Shown piece after piece: positions 53,572-62,558 of a stretch of 64,000 nt of DNA. Position 1 is the first letter of the stretch, and the number at the start of each line of letters is the position of its first letter. The notes beneath the pieces were generated by a model, which made no database searches, was not told the origin of the DNA, and saw nothing but the letters and a program-made list of their open reading frames with translations. The position numbers were made by a program, and so were the translations under genes. The stretch is from Klebsiella quasivariicola. Lineage in GTDB: Bacteria > Pseudomonadota > Gammaproteobacteria > Enterobacterales > Enterobacteriaceae. The stretch lies in NCBI RefSeq assembly GCF_002269255.1, contig NZ_CP022823.1, positions 5,394,001 to 5,458,000 of the forward strand. Direction: 5' to 3'.

Positions 53572-54925
53572 GAACATTTTCCCCTTTCGGCTTAGCGGAT
53601 TTACCGTTTACAAACCATGCCAGTGCGGCGACAAACACAATAAGCACGGCGACAAAGAGCCAGTTATTCTGGAAGGCGTGACCTAATACCAGGCCGGAGC
53701 TGATAACGTCTGAATCGCTGAAGGTGACGCCTGTAAAGCCGTAGCTCTCCAGCATGGGTACCAGGATGGCTGGCAGAAAGGTGATAAACAGGCCATGGAT
53801 AACCCCGCCGATCATCGCCCCACGGCGTCCACCCAGCGCATTGCCAAATACCCCTGCTGTGCCACCGGCAAAAAAGTTGGTTAACAGCCCGGGGAGGATC
53901 ATCGCCAGGCCGAACATCGGGAAGACCAGCATGCCGATGATTGAGCCGACCGTGGTCGCCAGAAATCCGACAATCACCGCATTCGGCGCATAGGGAAACA
54001 GCACCGGGCAATCGAGAGCGGGCTTTGCATCCGGGACAATACGCATCGCGATACCGCGAAAAGCCGGCACCAGCTCATTGAGCAATAAACGCACGCCGCT
54101 ATAGAGAACAAAAACCCCGGCGACGAACTGAATGGATTGCATAAAGGCATACATCAGGTAGTTAATGCCGCCGGAGAATTGGGCGATGTACTGCGGCCCC
54201 GCCGCGACAGCCGGAATGAGATACATCGGCACCATCACCACCGCCATCGCCAGATAGGTATCCTGCAGAAACTTAAAGTTATCAGGCAGCTCGAGATCTT
54301 CCGTGGAGCGAGAGCCTTTTCCGACAACTTTAGCGACGGCGGCCTGCACCAGATAGCCGATGGTACAGAAGTGCCCCAGGGCCACATCGTCAGACCCGGT
54401 AATGCGCCTGACCACCGGCTGCGCCAGGGCCGGCATTAAGACCGCCATCACCCCGCCGAAGATACCCCCGGTTAAAATCAGCGGTACGCCAGTGAGCCCG
54501 GACTTATAGCCAATGACAGCCCCAATTGTCGCCATCCACAGCAGCGCCTGGCCGGTCAGGAAAATATATTTCAGCGGCGTCAGACGAGCGATAATAATAT
54601 TGACGGCAAAGATCACCAGCAGCGTCAGCGCCACTTCCGACCCTAATTCCCGATTCGCTAACCCGGCGATAGCGGCCACATCGGTAATGTAGCCCTTCAT
54701 GCCAAATCCCTGGGTGAAGATATCGTTCAGGAAGGTCAGCGTGGCGACAATGATGTTGATCCCGGCCATCATAATTAAGAAACCGAGCAGCGTTTTAAAC
54801 GTCCCTTCCGCGGTTTTGCCTGGCGATTTCTTTTGCAGGATCAGGCCAAGCATGGCAATAAAAGCAATAAGGATGGATGCCTGGCCGAGTAAATCCTTAA
54901 CAATAAACGCAACGAAGCTATTCAT
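53558..54925 (-). CDS. PTS sugar transporter subunit IIC (UlaA/SgaT type)
   Basis: This 455-residue membrane protein has about 11 hydrophobic segments and belongs to the ascorbate-type EIIC family (UlaA length 465). Typical patches: KSPGKTAEGTFKTLLGF near the N-terminus, STEDLELPDNFKFLQDT, CPVLFPYAPNAVIVGFL and FAGGTAGVFGNALGGRRGA. It forms the sugar channel; IIB and IIA are separate polypeptides. The start overlaps the IIB stop by 8 bp and the end overlaps the aldolase start. The real substrate is not known; the neighbours argue for a ketohexose or similar sugar. Confidence 0.9.
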   Translation of the reverse strand: MNSFVAFIVKDLLGQASILIAFIAMLGLILQKKSPGKTAEGTFKTLLGFLIMMAGINIIVATLTFLNDIFTQGFGMKGYITDVAAIAGLANRELGSEVALTLLVIFAVNIIIARLTPLKYIFLTGQALLWMATIGAVIGYKSGLTGVPLILTGGIFGGVMAVLMPALAQPVVRRITGSDDVALGHFCTIGYLVQAAVAKVVGKGSRSTEDLELPDNFKFLQDTYLAMAVVMVPMYLIPAVAAGPQYIAQFSGGINYLMYAFMQSIQFVAGVFVLYSGVRLLLNELVPAFRGIAMRIVPDAKPALDCPVLFPYAPNAVIVGFLATTVGSIIGMLVFPMFGLAMILPGLLTNFFAGGTAGVFGNALGGRRGAMIGGVIHGLFITFLPAILVPMLESYGFTGVTFSDSDVISSGLVLGHAFQNNWLFVAVLIVFVAALAWFVNGKSAKPKGENVHESV

Positions 54926-55232
54926 AATCAGCCACCTTCAGATGACGTTCTTTTAAGAATGCGACGATCTTGGTTTCAATCTCCTCTTTATCAGTAAGTT
55001 TATTCAATACCACGACACGCTTAATTTCTTCTTCACTGGCATCGGCAGTTAAGATGTCGGCAAAGGTTTTTTGCGTCAAAATCATATCCGATTTAAAGGC
55101 TCCGGCTTCGGAAACGGTGGTGTGTTCAATATGAGCGGGAATTTCCAGCTTCTTTAAAACTGCCTTCGCCGTCATTTCAATGGCAAAGCTTGAACCGAGG
55201 CCGCAGCCACATACGCATAAAATTTTCAGCAT
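54918..55232 (-). CDS. PTS sugar transporter subunit IIB (ascorbate/Ula type)
   Basis: This 104-residue EIIB with a flavodoxin-like fold begins MLKILCVCGCGLGSS; the P-loop cysteine that receives phosphate from IIA is Cys8 (VCGCGLGSS). The additional Cys6 and Cys10 are unusual next to it. It passes phosphate to the sugar on the IIC protein. The ATG at 55232 has a good AGGAG; an upstream in-frame start is less likely. Located between the PfkA-like gene (11 bp gap) and IIC (8 bp overlap). Confidence 0.88.
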   Translation of the reverse strand: MLKILCVCGCGLGSSFAIEMTAKAVLKKLEIPAHIEHTTVSEAGAFKSDMILTQKTFADILTADASEEEIKRVVVLNKLTDKEEIETKIVAFLKERHLKVADYE

Positions 55233-55243
55233 GGAGGGTCTCC

Positions 55244-56224
55244 TCAAATAATATTGAGTTGCTTGGCAAGTTTATAATGATGTCCTTCAGTATCGACCAG
55301 ACGTTTTTTCATACTGACTAAATCAATCGGAATAGGTTTGTTACTGGAATTAATTATTATGGCTTTATTTTTCATACCTGACTGAATACAGCGAACCACT
55401 TCACTGGCCATAATAGTGCCCTGATAAATCTCTTCGCAGGTTGGATCACCGCTGCGTAAACCATAGCCGACGATCGTTTTACGGATACGGACACCTATTT
55501 GTGGTTCCAGCTGTTTAATCATGGTATCAATCGCCCCCTGAAAGCCGGGAGAGTACTCTTTGGTATAGCCTTCTGAGCAGAGGATAACGACGCTATTCTG
55601 CGTACTCAGCTTCCGGGTAATCCGTTCCGCGAGCACGGCCAACGGCATCTGTGCCTCCGGGATCAGGGCAATATCCGCATTACATTTAATGGCGGACTGC
55701 AACGTTAGTTCTCCACAATAGCCTCCTAATATCTCAACCATAAAAACCCGACCGGGCAGCGCTCTTCCGGTATTTCTTAAACGAGAGACTTCTTTAATAA
55801 TTTGCTCACAGGCCGTGGAAAAACCAATCGTATAATCACTGCCATACACATCATTATCGATAGTCATTCCCACACCAAAGCAATTAATCTCAAATTCACT
55901 AAGGGTATTCAGAAACTGCAGGCTGCCATCCCCCCCGGCCATAATGAGCACATCAATACGCAGAGATTTAAGTTTTTTAGCAATGCTTTCATATTCACTG
56001 CGCTGCAGTTTGCGACTGGTTCGCCCCGAGGTAATGATCGGCACCGCGGTAATTGAATAATCAACCAGATCGCGCCACGCCATATCCTGATGACTTTTCT
56101 CCAGTAGCCCTGGAATACCGCCATTAAACAGCGTGATATCGGCATTAGCCTGCCTGGCTATCTGGAATATAAAATTATTCATTCCAGAAACATCCCCGCC
56201 GCTAATAACGATACCAATTTTCAT
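55244..56224 (-). CDS. divergent 6-phosphofructokinase (PfkA-family) paralogue
   Basis: This 326-residue PfkA-superfamily protein keeps the nucleotide loop (SGGDVSGMN), AGGDGS (ATP-type Gly after the Asp), TIDND with the base Asp123, and counterparts of E. coli Arg72 (Arg68), Arg162 (Arg159), Glu222 (Glu218), Arg243 (Arg248) and Arg252 (Arg257). It differs at three important positions: Arg171 is Gly (EILGGYCG), Met169 is Leu and His249 is Tyr (VGYGLRSG). The changes affect transition-state and sugar contacts, so another sugar phosphate is likely, or weak activity. First gene of the operon; ATG 56224 chosen over 56296. The DNA is visibly more AT-rich than the true pfkA. Confidence 0.85.
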   Translation of the reverse strand: MKIGIVISGGDVSGMNNFIFQIARQANADITLFNGGIPGLLEKSHQDMAWRDLVDYSITAVPIITSGRTSRKLQRSEYESIAKKLKSLRIDVLIMAGGDGSLQFLNTLSEFEINCFGVGMTIDNDVYGSDYTIGFSTACEQIIKEVSRLRNTGRALPGRVFMVEILGGYCGELTLQSAIKCNADIALIPEAQMPLAVLAERITRKLSTQNSVVILCSEGYTKEYSPGFQGAIDTMIKQLEPQIGVRIRKTIVGYGLRSGDPTCEEIYQGTIMASEVVRCIQSGMKNKAIIINSSNKPIPIDLVSMKKRLVDTEGHHYKLAKQLNII

Positions 56225-56583
56225 GACGCATCCTCGCTCATTTGCCTGACAACATTTTTCCCTGAGTACAAGCCTTCTATTTGCAATGAAGATCACATAA
56301 TGCGTATTAAATTACCGCAGTGAATAGTTGACAGGTACGGCGAAACGCCTATTTTTGTGATACATATCCCATTTAAAGAGAGTGATCTCCATCGCTTTCT
56401 GTTTTTAATATCTTTAAATTTCATGGCGTTAAAAAATCGAGATATTCAGGCGTGCTGACCTTTCCTTTGCCATAAAAAGGAGGATTTAAGAAAAGAACGG
56501 AAACGTGATTACTGCCACATTTTTTTCGTAGCAGAGGAAAATATTGGCAAATTTCGCAGAGACGGGAAGCGGAAAACGAAAAC
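56225..56583. promoter_or_regulatory. gene-free upstream region of the PfkA-like/PTS operon
   Basis: About 360 bp, AT-rich, without a credible gene. It contains tgtgatacatatccca (56356-56371), a CRP-like sequence with a good left half, about 135 bp upstream of the PfkA-like start. It also contains poly-T and poly-A stretches. No regulator gene lies next to this operon, so its control must come from a distant regulator or CRP. Promoter position not determined. Confidence 0.4.
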
Positions 56584-56604
56584 AAAAAAAGCGCCCTGAG
56601 GCGC
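56584..56604 (-). terminator. terminator of the DUF1471 gene
   Basis: The stem GCGCC-CTGA-GGCGC (56591-56604) is followed on the minus strand by seven T residues; it lies about 20 nt past the stop codon. Confidence 0.88.
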
Positions 56605-56626
56605 TCTTTCGACAGTTGCTATACGC

Positions 56627-56839
56627 TTATTTGTTCAGTTCGGCAGTCATATGCACGCGGTTGCCGGTAAACGCTTCGGTGATTTTGTAAGACGAAGCGC
56701 CGGCAGCCTGCGCCTGTGCGGCGATTTTCGCTTCCGCGCCGTCCATTGTGGAGGCGGTTGCGGTCACGGTTTCAGCAGCGAAGGAAGCGAAAGAGGCGGC
56801 CATAGCGATTACTGCGACAAAAGTTTTGATGCTTTTCAT
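56627..56839 (-). CDS. small secreted DUF1471 protein (YhcN/BhsA family)
   Basis: This 70-residue protein has a signal peptide (MKSIKTFVAVIAMAASFASF, cleaved after FAA/AET) and a short mature domain of about 48 residues ending EAFTGNRVHMTAELNK. This matches the DUF1471 fold of YhcN, BhsA and McbA. These small periplasmic/outer-membrane proteins are linked with stress and biofilm formation. The frame is open 35 codons upstream, but only ATG 56839 gives the signal peptide. Single gene with its own terminator. Exact member not decided. Confidence 0.85.
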   Translation of the reverse strand: MKSIKTFVAVIAMAASFASFAAETVTATASTMDGAEAKIAAQAQAAGASSYKITEAFTGNRVHMTAELNK

Positions 56840-56967
56840 GATATAAACCCTTTCATTTAGTTGTTTAGATAAGGCGCTGTGCCTTGATGTGTTAAATAGT
56901 ATCCCGCACATCGCTAAACAAAAAGCGGAAGGATTTGCTGTCATTGTTCAAATTTATTGACCAATAT

Positions 56968-57804
56968 TTAACCCGCAATTAAACGCTGCGGATGGGTGTA
57001 AACTGTCGCCCTGCCCGGCTTGCAAAAGCCCACCAGCGTCAGATTGCAGCGCTCGGCAACTTCCACTGCTAAGGTGGTGGCCGCCGAGACCGCGAACAGG
57101 ATCTCGACGCCGCACATCGCCGCCTTCTGCACCATTTCATAGCTGGCGCGGCTGGAGACCAGCGCGGCGCCATGCTGCCACCCCTCGCCGACTTCCGCCC
57201 GCCGGCCCAGCAATTTATCCAGGGCGACATGCCGGCCAACGTCTTCAAACCCCCCCGCCAGTTCGCCCGTCAACCGGACCCACGCGGCCGCGTGAGTACA
57301 GCCGGTGAGCCGGCCAACCGGTTGAAAGTCGTTAAGATGCGCCAGGGCCTGATCGAGATTGGCTAAATCGAACGACTGAGTGAACGGCAGCGGCTGGACC
57401 GGCTTACCAATATCATTGAGCTGCTCGACGCCGCATACGCCGCAGCCGGTGCGCCCGGCCAGCGCGCGACGCCGGGCTTTGAGGCCCATAAAACGCCGGC
57501 TGGAGAGCTCAATCTGCACCTCAAGGCCGTTGCACACCGCTACCACGTCCATGCCGAAAATCTCCCGCCGGTGCTCGATAATCCCTTCGGATAAGGAGAA
57601 GCCGACGGCGAATTGCTCCAGATCTTTCGGGGAGGCCATCATCACCACGTGGGAGATACCGTTGTAGACCAGCGCGACGGGCACCTCTTCCGCTAACTCA
57701 TCTGGCTGAGGGTGTTGCAGATCCTCGCGTTTCCAGAGGGAGACCTGGCGATATCCTGTGACATTCGTCACATTTTTGATTTGTTCGAGAGGCTTCTTGT
57801 TCAC
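56968..57804 (-). CDS. fdhD: formate dehydrogenase sulfurtransferase FdhD
   Basis: This 278-residue protein transfers sulfur from the cysteine desulfurase IscS to the bis-MGD molybdenum cofactor, which activates formate dehydrogenases. The catalytic C-X2-C is in GRTGCGVCGVE (about 121-124); the nucleotide-cofactor region GCTHAAAWV, FEDVGRHVALDKL and the C-terminal GFCKPGRATVYT are conserved. It is divergent from fdoG, as in E. coli, with 156 bp between. Confidence 0.96.
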   Translation of the reverse strand: MNKKPLEQIKNVTNVTGYRQVSLWKREDLQHPQPDELAEEVPVALVYNGISHVVMMASPKDLEQFAVGFSLSEGIIEHRREIFGMDVVAVCNGLEVQIELSSRRFMGLKARRRALAGRTGCGVCGVEQLNDIGKPVQPLPFTQSFDLANLDQALAHLNDFQPVGRLTGCTHAAAWVRLTGELAGGFEDVGRHVALDKLLGRRAEVGEGWQHGAALVSSRASYEMVQKAAMCGVEILFAVSAATTLAVEVAERCNLTLVGFCKPGRATVYTHPQRLIAG

Positions 57805-57960
57805 TTTGCTTTAACCGTATTGGAACAGGCATACACACAATGTGGTATTCTGTTTTTATCCCTTCAGGAATGAGGGAAATTTGCCCTAATTCTGAACCTT
57901 TGCGGCCTTCACCGCAAAGCAAATAACTACATGTGACAATGTCGAAACAAGGAGCGAACC

Positions 57961-60900
57961 ATGCAGGTCAGCAGAAGGCAGTTCTTTAAGATCTGCGCTG
58001 GCGGTATGGCGGGAACCACGGCAGCAGCGCTGGGCTTTGCCCCGGCAACTGCGCTCGCGGAGACACGGCAGTACAAATTGCTGCGCACGCGCGAAACCCG
58101 TAACACCTGCACATACTGTTCTGTCGGCTGTGGGCTGTTGATGTATAGCCTCGGCGACGGCGCGAAAAACGCCAAAGCATCCATTTTCCATATCGAAGGC
58201 GATCCGGATCATCCGGTCAACCGTGGTGCGCTCTGTCCGAAAGGGGCTGGTCTGGTGGACTTTATCCATTCTGAAAGCCGCCTGAAATTCCCGGAATATC
58301 GCGCGCCAGGCTCCGATAAATGGCAGCAAATCAGTTGGGACGAAGCGTTCGATCGCATCGCCAAGCTGATGAAAGAGGACCGCGACGCCAACTTTATCGC
58401 GCAAAACGACGCCGGCACCACCGTCAACCGCTGGTTGACTACCGGGATGCTGTGCGCCTCCGCCTCCAGTAACGAAACCGGCTATTTAACGCAAAAATTC
58501 ACCCGCGCCCTCGGGATGCTGGCGGTGGATAACCAGGCGCGTGTCTGACACGGACCAACGGTAGCAAGTCTTGCTCCAACATTTGGTCGCGGTGCGATGA
58601 CCAACCACTGGGTTGATATTAAAAACGCCAACCTGGTCGTAGTGATGGGCGGTAACGCCGCAGAAGCGCATCCGGTGGGGTTCCGCTGGGCGATGGAAGC
58701 CAAAATTCATAACGGCGCCAAGCTCATCGTTATCGATCCGCGCTTTACGCGTACGGCGTCGGTGGCTGATTTCTATACCCCGATTCGTTCCGGTACCGAC
58801 ATTACCTTCCTGTCGGGCGTGATCCTGTATCTGCTGAATAACGAAAAATTCAACCGCGAATACACCGAAGCCTACACCAACGCCAGCCTGATCGTGCGTG
58901 AGGACTATAGCTTCGACGACGGGCTGTTCAGCGGCTATAACGCAGAAAAACGCCAGTACGACAAAACCAGCTGGAACTATGAGCTGGACGAAAACGGCTT
59001 CGCCAAACGCGATACTACGCTGCAACATCCGCGCTGCGTCTGGAACCTGCTGAAACAGCACGTCTCCCGTTATACCCCGGATGTGGTCGAAAATATCTGT
59101 GGTACGCCGAAGGCTGACTTCCTCAAAGTCTGTGAATACATTGCCGAAACCAGCGCGCCGGATAAGACCGCGTCGTTCCTGTATGCTCTCGGCTGGACCC
59201 AGCACTCCATCGGCGCACAGAACATCCGCACCATGGCGATGATCCAGCTGCTGCTCGGCAACATGGGGATGGCAGGCGGTGGCGTCAACGCCCTGCGCGG
59301 TCACTCCAATATCCAGGGTCTGACCGACCTCGGCCTGCTCTCCACCAGCCTGCCAGGCTACATGTCGCTGCCGAACGAAAAGCAGGCCGATCTGCAGACC
59401 TACCTGGCGGCCAACACGCCGAAACCGCTGCTGAAAGATCAGGTCAACTACTGGGGCAACTATCCGAAGTTCTTCGTCTCGATGATGAAAGCTTTCTTCG
59501 GTGACAAAGCCACCGCAGAAAACAGCTGGGGTTATGACTGGCTGCCGAAATGGGATAAGAGCTACGACGTTCTGCAGTACTTCGAGATGATGAATCAGGG
59601 CAAAGTGAATGGCTATATTTGCCAGGGCTTTAACCCGGTGGCGTCATTCCCGAACAAAAACAAGGTTGTGGCTTCTCTGTCGAAACTGAAGTTCCTGGTG
59701 ACCATCGATCCGCTCAACACCGAAACGTCCACCTTCTGGCAAAACCACGGTGAGTCCAACGATGTTGATCCGGCGAAAATCCAGACCGAAGTGTTCCGTC
59801 TGCCATGTACCTGCTTCGCCGAAGAGAACGGGTCTATCGTCAACTCCGGCCGCTGGCTGCAATGGCACTGGAAAGGCGCTGATGCCCCGGGGATTGCCGT
59901 CACCGATGGTGAAATACTCGCCGGTATATTCTCACGCCTGCGTAAGATGTATGCCGAAGAAGGCGGCCCAGCGCCAGAGCCGGTGCTCAACATGACGTGG
60001 AACTACTCCACACCGCACGAACCGGCATCGGAAGAAGTGGCGATGGAGAGCAACGGTAAAGCGCTGGCGGATATTATCGACCCGGCAACCGGGGCGGTGA
60101 TCGTCAAGAAAGGCCAACAGCTTAGCTCCTTTGCCCAGTTGCGCGATGACGGCACCACCTCCAGCGGCTGCTGGATCTTCGCCGGGAGCTGGACGCCGGA
60201 AGGCAACCAGATGGCGCGCCGCGATAACGCCGATCCATCCGGTCTCGGCAATACGCTGGGCTGGGCCTGGGCATGGCCGCTGAACCGCCGCATTCTGTAT
60301 AACCGCGCCTCCGCGGACCCGCAGGGTAAACCGTGGGATGCGAAGCGGCAGTTGCTGAAGTGGGACGGCGCCAAATGGGGCGGCGTGGATATTCCGGACT
60401 ATAGCGCCGCCGCGCCTGGCAGCGATGTCGGTCCGTTTATCATGCAGCCGGAAGGGATGGGCCGTCTGTTCGCTATCGATAAGATGGCGGAAGGACCGTT
60501 CCCGGAACACTACGAGCCATTTGAAACGCCGCTCGGAACCAACCCGTTGCACCCGAACGTGGTCTCTAACCCGGCCGCTCGCGTCTTTAAAGGCGATCTC
60601 GAGCAGATGGGTAAGGCCGAGAAGTTCCCGTACGTCGGCACCACATACCGTCTGACCGAGCACTTCCACTACTGGACCAAGCATGCGCTGCTCAACGCTA
60701 TCGCACAGCCGGAGCAGTTTGTGGAGATCGGTGAAAAACTGGCGAATAAGCTCGGCATCGGTCACGGCGATACCGTGAAAGTTTCCTCCAACCGCGGCTA
60801 TATCAAAGCCAAGGCGGTGGTGACCAAGCGTATTCGCACGCTGAAAGTTGACGGTAAGGATATCGATACCATCGGCATTCCTATTCACTGGGGCTATGAA

Positions 60901-61011
60901 GGTGTGGCGAAAAAAGGCTTTATTGCCAACACGCTGACGCCGTTCGTCGGTGATGCGAACACGCAGACGCCGGAGTTCAAAGCTTTCCTCGTGAACGTGG
61001 AAAAGGTGTAA
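57961..61011 (+). CDS. fdoG: formate dehydrogenase-O major subunit (selenoprotein)
   Basis: This 1016-residue molybdopterin oxidoreductase oxidises formate in the periplasm. The in-frame UGA at 58546-58548 encodes selenocysteine at residue 196 (ARV-Sec-HGPTVASL), followed by a SECIS-like hairpin. A naive reading would split the gene in two at this codon. It has a twin-arginine signal (SRRQFFK, residues 4-10), the [4Fe-4S] motif CTYCSVGC and bis-MGD-binding regions. It forms the FdoGHI respiratory complex with FdoH and FdoI. The closest match is FdoG because of fdhD and fdhE as neighbours; FdnG is very similar. Confidence 0.97.
58549..58588 (+). promoter_or_regulatory. bacterial SECIS element in fdoG
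   Basis: Right after the UGA, GACCA (58553-58557) pairs with TGGTC (58584-58588), and the apical stem-loop GGTAGCAAGTCTTGCTCC (58560-58577) presents an AGTCT loop like the GGUCU loop of E. coli fdhF. This would recruit SelB-GTP-Sec-tRNA. Confidence 0.85.
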
Positions 61012-61023
61012 CGGAGACGACTT

Positions 61024-61926
61024 ATGGCTTATCAATCGCAAGATATTATTCGTCGTTCCGCGACTAACGGTTTCACCCCCGCGCCTCAGGCGCGGGACCA
61101 CCAGCAGGAGGTGGCGAAGCTTATCGACGTCACCACCTGTATCGGCTGCAAAGCCTGTCAGGTGGCCTGCTCCGAATGGAACGATATTCGTGATGAAGTC
61201 GGTCACAACGTCGGGGTGTATGACAATCCGGCGGACCTGACCGCCAAGTCATGGACGGTGATGCGCTTCTCGGAAGTAGAGCAAAACGACAAGCTGGAAT
61301 GGCTTATCCGCAAGGATGGCTGCATGCATTGCGCTGACCCGGGCTGCCTGAAGGCCTGCCCGTCAGAAGGCGCGATCATTCAGTACGCCAACGGTATCGT
61401 CGACTTTCAGTCCGAGCAGTGCATCGGCTGCGGCTACTGCATCGCAGGTTGCCCGTTTGATGTACCGCGTCTGAACCCGGAAGACAACCGCGTCTACAAA
61501 TGTACGCTGTGCGTAGACCGTGTGACCGTCGGCCAGGAACCAGCCTGCGTGAAAACCTGCCCGACCGGCGCAATCCACTTTGGCTCCAAAGAGGATATGA
61601 AAACGCTGGCCGGCGAACGCGTGGCTGAGCTGAAAACCCGCGGTTACGACAATGCGGGCCTGTACGATCCGGCCGGCGTCGGCGGCACCCACGTCATGTA
61701 CGTGCTGCACCACGCCGACAAACCGAATCTGTACCATGGCCTGCCGGAGAATCCGGAGATCAGCCAGACCGTGAAGTTCTGGAAAGGCATCTGGAAACCG
61801 CTGGCGGCCGTCGGCTTCGCCGCGACCTTCGCAGCCAGTATCTTCCACTACGTCGGCGTCGGTCCGAACCGCGCGGAAGAGGAAGAGGACAATCTGCATG
61901 AAGAGAAAGACGAGGTGCGCAAATGA
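61024..61926 (+). CDS. fdoH: formate dehydrogenase-O iron-sulfur subunit
   Basis: This 300-residue beta subunit transfers electrons from FdoG to the cytochrome b subunit. Four ferredoxin-type [4Fe-4S] Cys clusters are visible: CIGCKACQVAC, CMHCADPGCLKAC, CIGCGYCIAGC and CTLCVDRVTVG with CVKTC. A C-terminal transmembrane helix (PLAAVGFAATFAASIFHYVG, about 255-275) anchors it. Located 12 bp after fdoG and overlapping fdoI by 4 bp. Confidence 0.97.
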   Translation: MAYQSQDIIRRSATNGFTPAPQARDHQQEVAKLIDVTTCIGCKACQVACSEWNDIRDEVGHNVGVYDNPADLTAKSWTVMRFSEVEQNDKLEWLIRKDGCMHCADPGCLKACPSEGAIIQYANGIVDFQSEQCIGCGYCIAGCPFDVPRLNPEDNRVYKCTLCVDRVTVGQEPACVKTCPTGAIHFGSKEDMKTLAGERVAELKTRGYDNAGLYDPAGVGGTHVMYVLHHADKPNLYHGLPENPEISQTVKFWKGIWKPLAAVGFAATFAASIFHYVGVGPNRAEEEEDNLHEEKDEVRK

Positions 61927-62558
61927 AAAGACGTGACACCATCGTGCGCTACACGGCGCCGGAACGCATCAACCACTGGGTCACCGCCTTCTGCTTCGTC
62001 CTGGCGGCGGTGAGCGGGTTAGGCTTTTTCTTCCCGTCCTTTAACTGGCTGATGCATATTCTCGGCACGCCGCAGCTGGCGCGTATTCTCCACCCGTTCG
62101 TCGGGGTGGTGATGTTCGCGTCGTTTATCATCATGTTTTTCCGTTACTGGCACCACAACCTAATCAATCGGGATGATATCTTTTGGGCGAAGAATATTCG
62201 TAAGATCGTCGTCAACGAGGAGGTAGGCGATACCGGGCGCTATAACTTCGGCCAGAAATGCGTGTTCTGGGCGGCGATTATTTTGCTGGTACTGCTGCTG
62301 GTGAGCGGTGTGATCATCTGGCGTCCGTATTTTGCGCCGGCTTTCTCAATCCCGGTGATCCGATTTGCGCTGATGCTGCATTCATTTGCCGCAGTGGCGT
62401 TAATTGTGGTTATCATGGTGCATATCTACGCCGCCCTCTGGGTGAAAGGCACCATTACCGCGATGGTGGAAGGCTGGGTTACCAAAACGTGGGCGAAGAA
62501 ACATCACCCGCGCTGGTACCGAGAGGTCCGCCAGAAACAGGAAAAGTCATCTGAATGA
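61923..62558 (+). CDS. fdoI: formate dehydrogenase-O cytochrome b556 subunit
   Basis: This 211-residue inner-membrane gamma subunit has four transmembrane helices carrying two b-type haems and the quinone site. Conserved haem-binding histidines appear in ERINHWVTAFC (helix 1), ILHPFVGVVMF (helix 2), and MLHSFAAVALIVVIMVHIYA (helix 4). It passes electrons to ubiquinone or menaquinone. Overlaps fdoH and fdhE by 4 bp each (ATGA). Confidence 0.96.
   Translation: MKRRDTIVRYTAPERINHWVTAFCFVLAAVSGLGFFFPSFNWLMHILGTPQLARILHPFVGVVMFASFIIMFFRYWHHNLINRDDIFWAKNIRKIVVNEEVGDTGRYNFGQKCVFWAAIILLVLLLVSGVIIWRPYFAPAFSIPVIRFALMLHSFAAVALIVVIMVHIYAALWVKGTITAMVEGWVTKTWAKKHHPRWYREVRQKQEKSSE

Noticed and set aside
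51953..55232. Ascorbate PTS operon (ulaABC)
   Set aside because: IIA, IIB and IIC resemble Ula proteins, but ulaD, ulaE, ulaF, ulaG and ulaR are missing, and the linked enzymes are a PfkA-type kinase and a ketose-bisphosphate aldolase.
57961..58548. Truncated fdoG (195 residues) followed by a second ORF: possible pseudogene
   Set aside because: The UGA is at the selenocysteine position, has a SECIS-like hairpin, and the downstream frame continues the same conserved protein without a gap.
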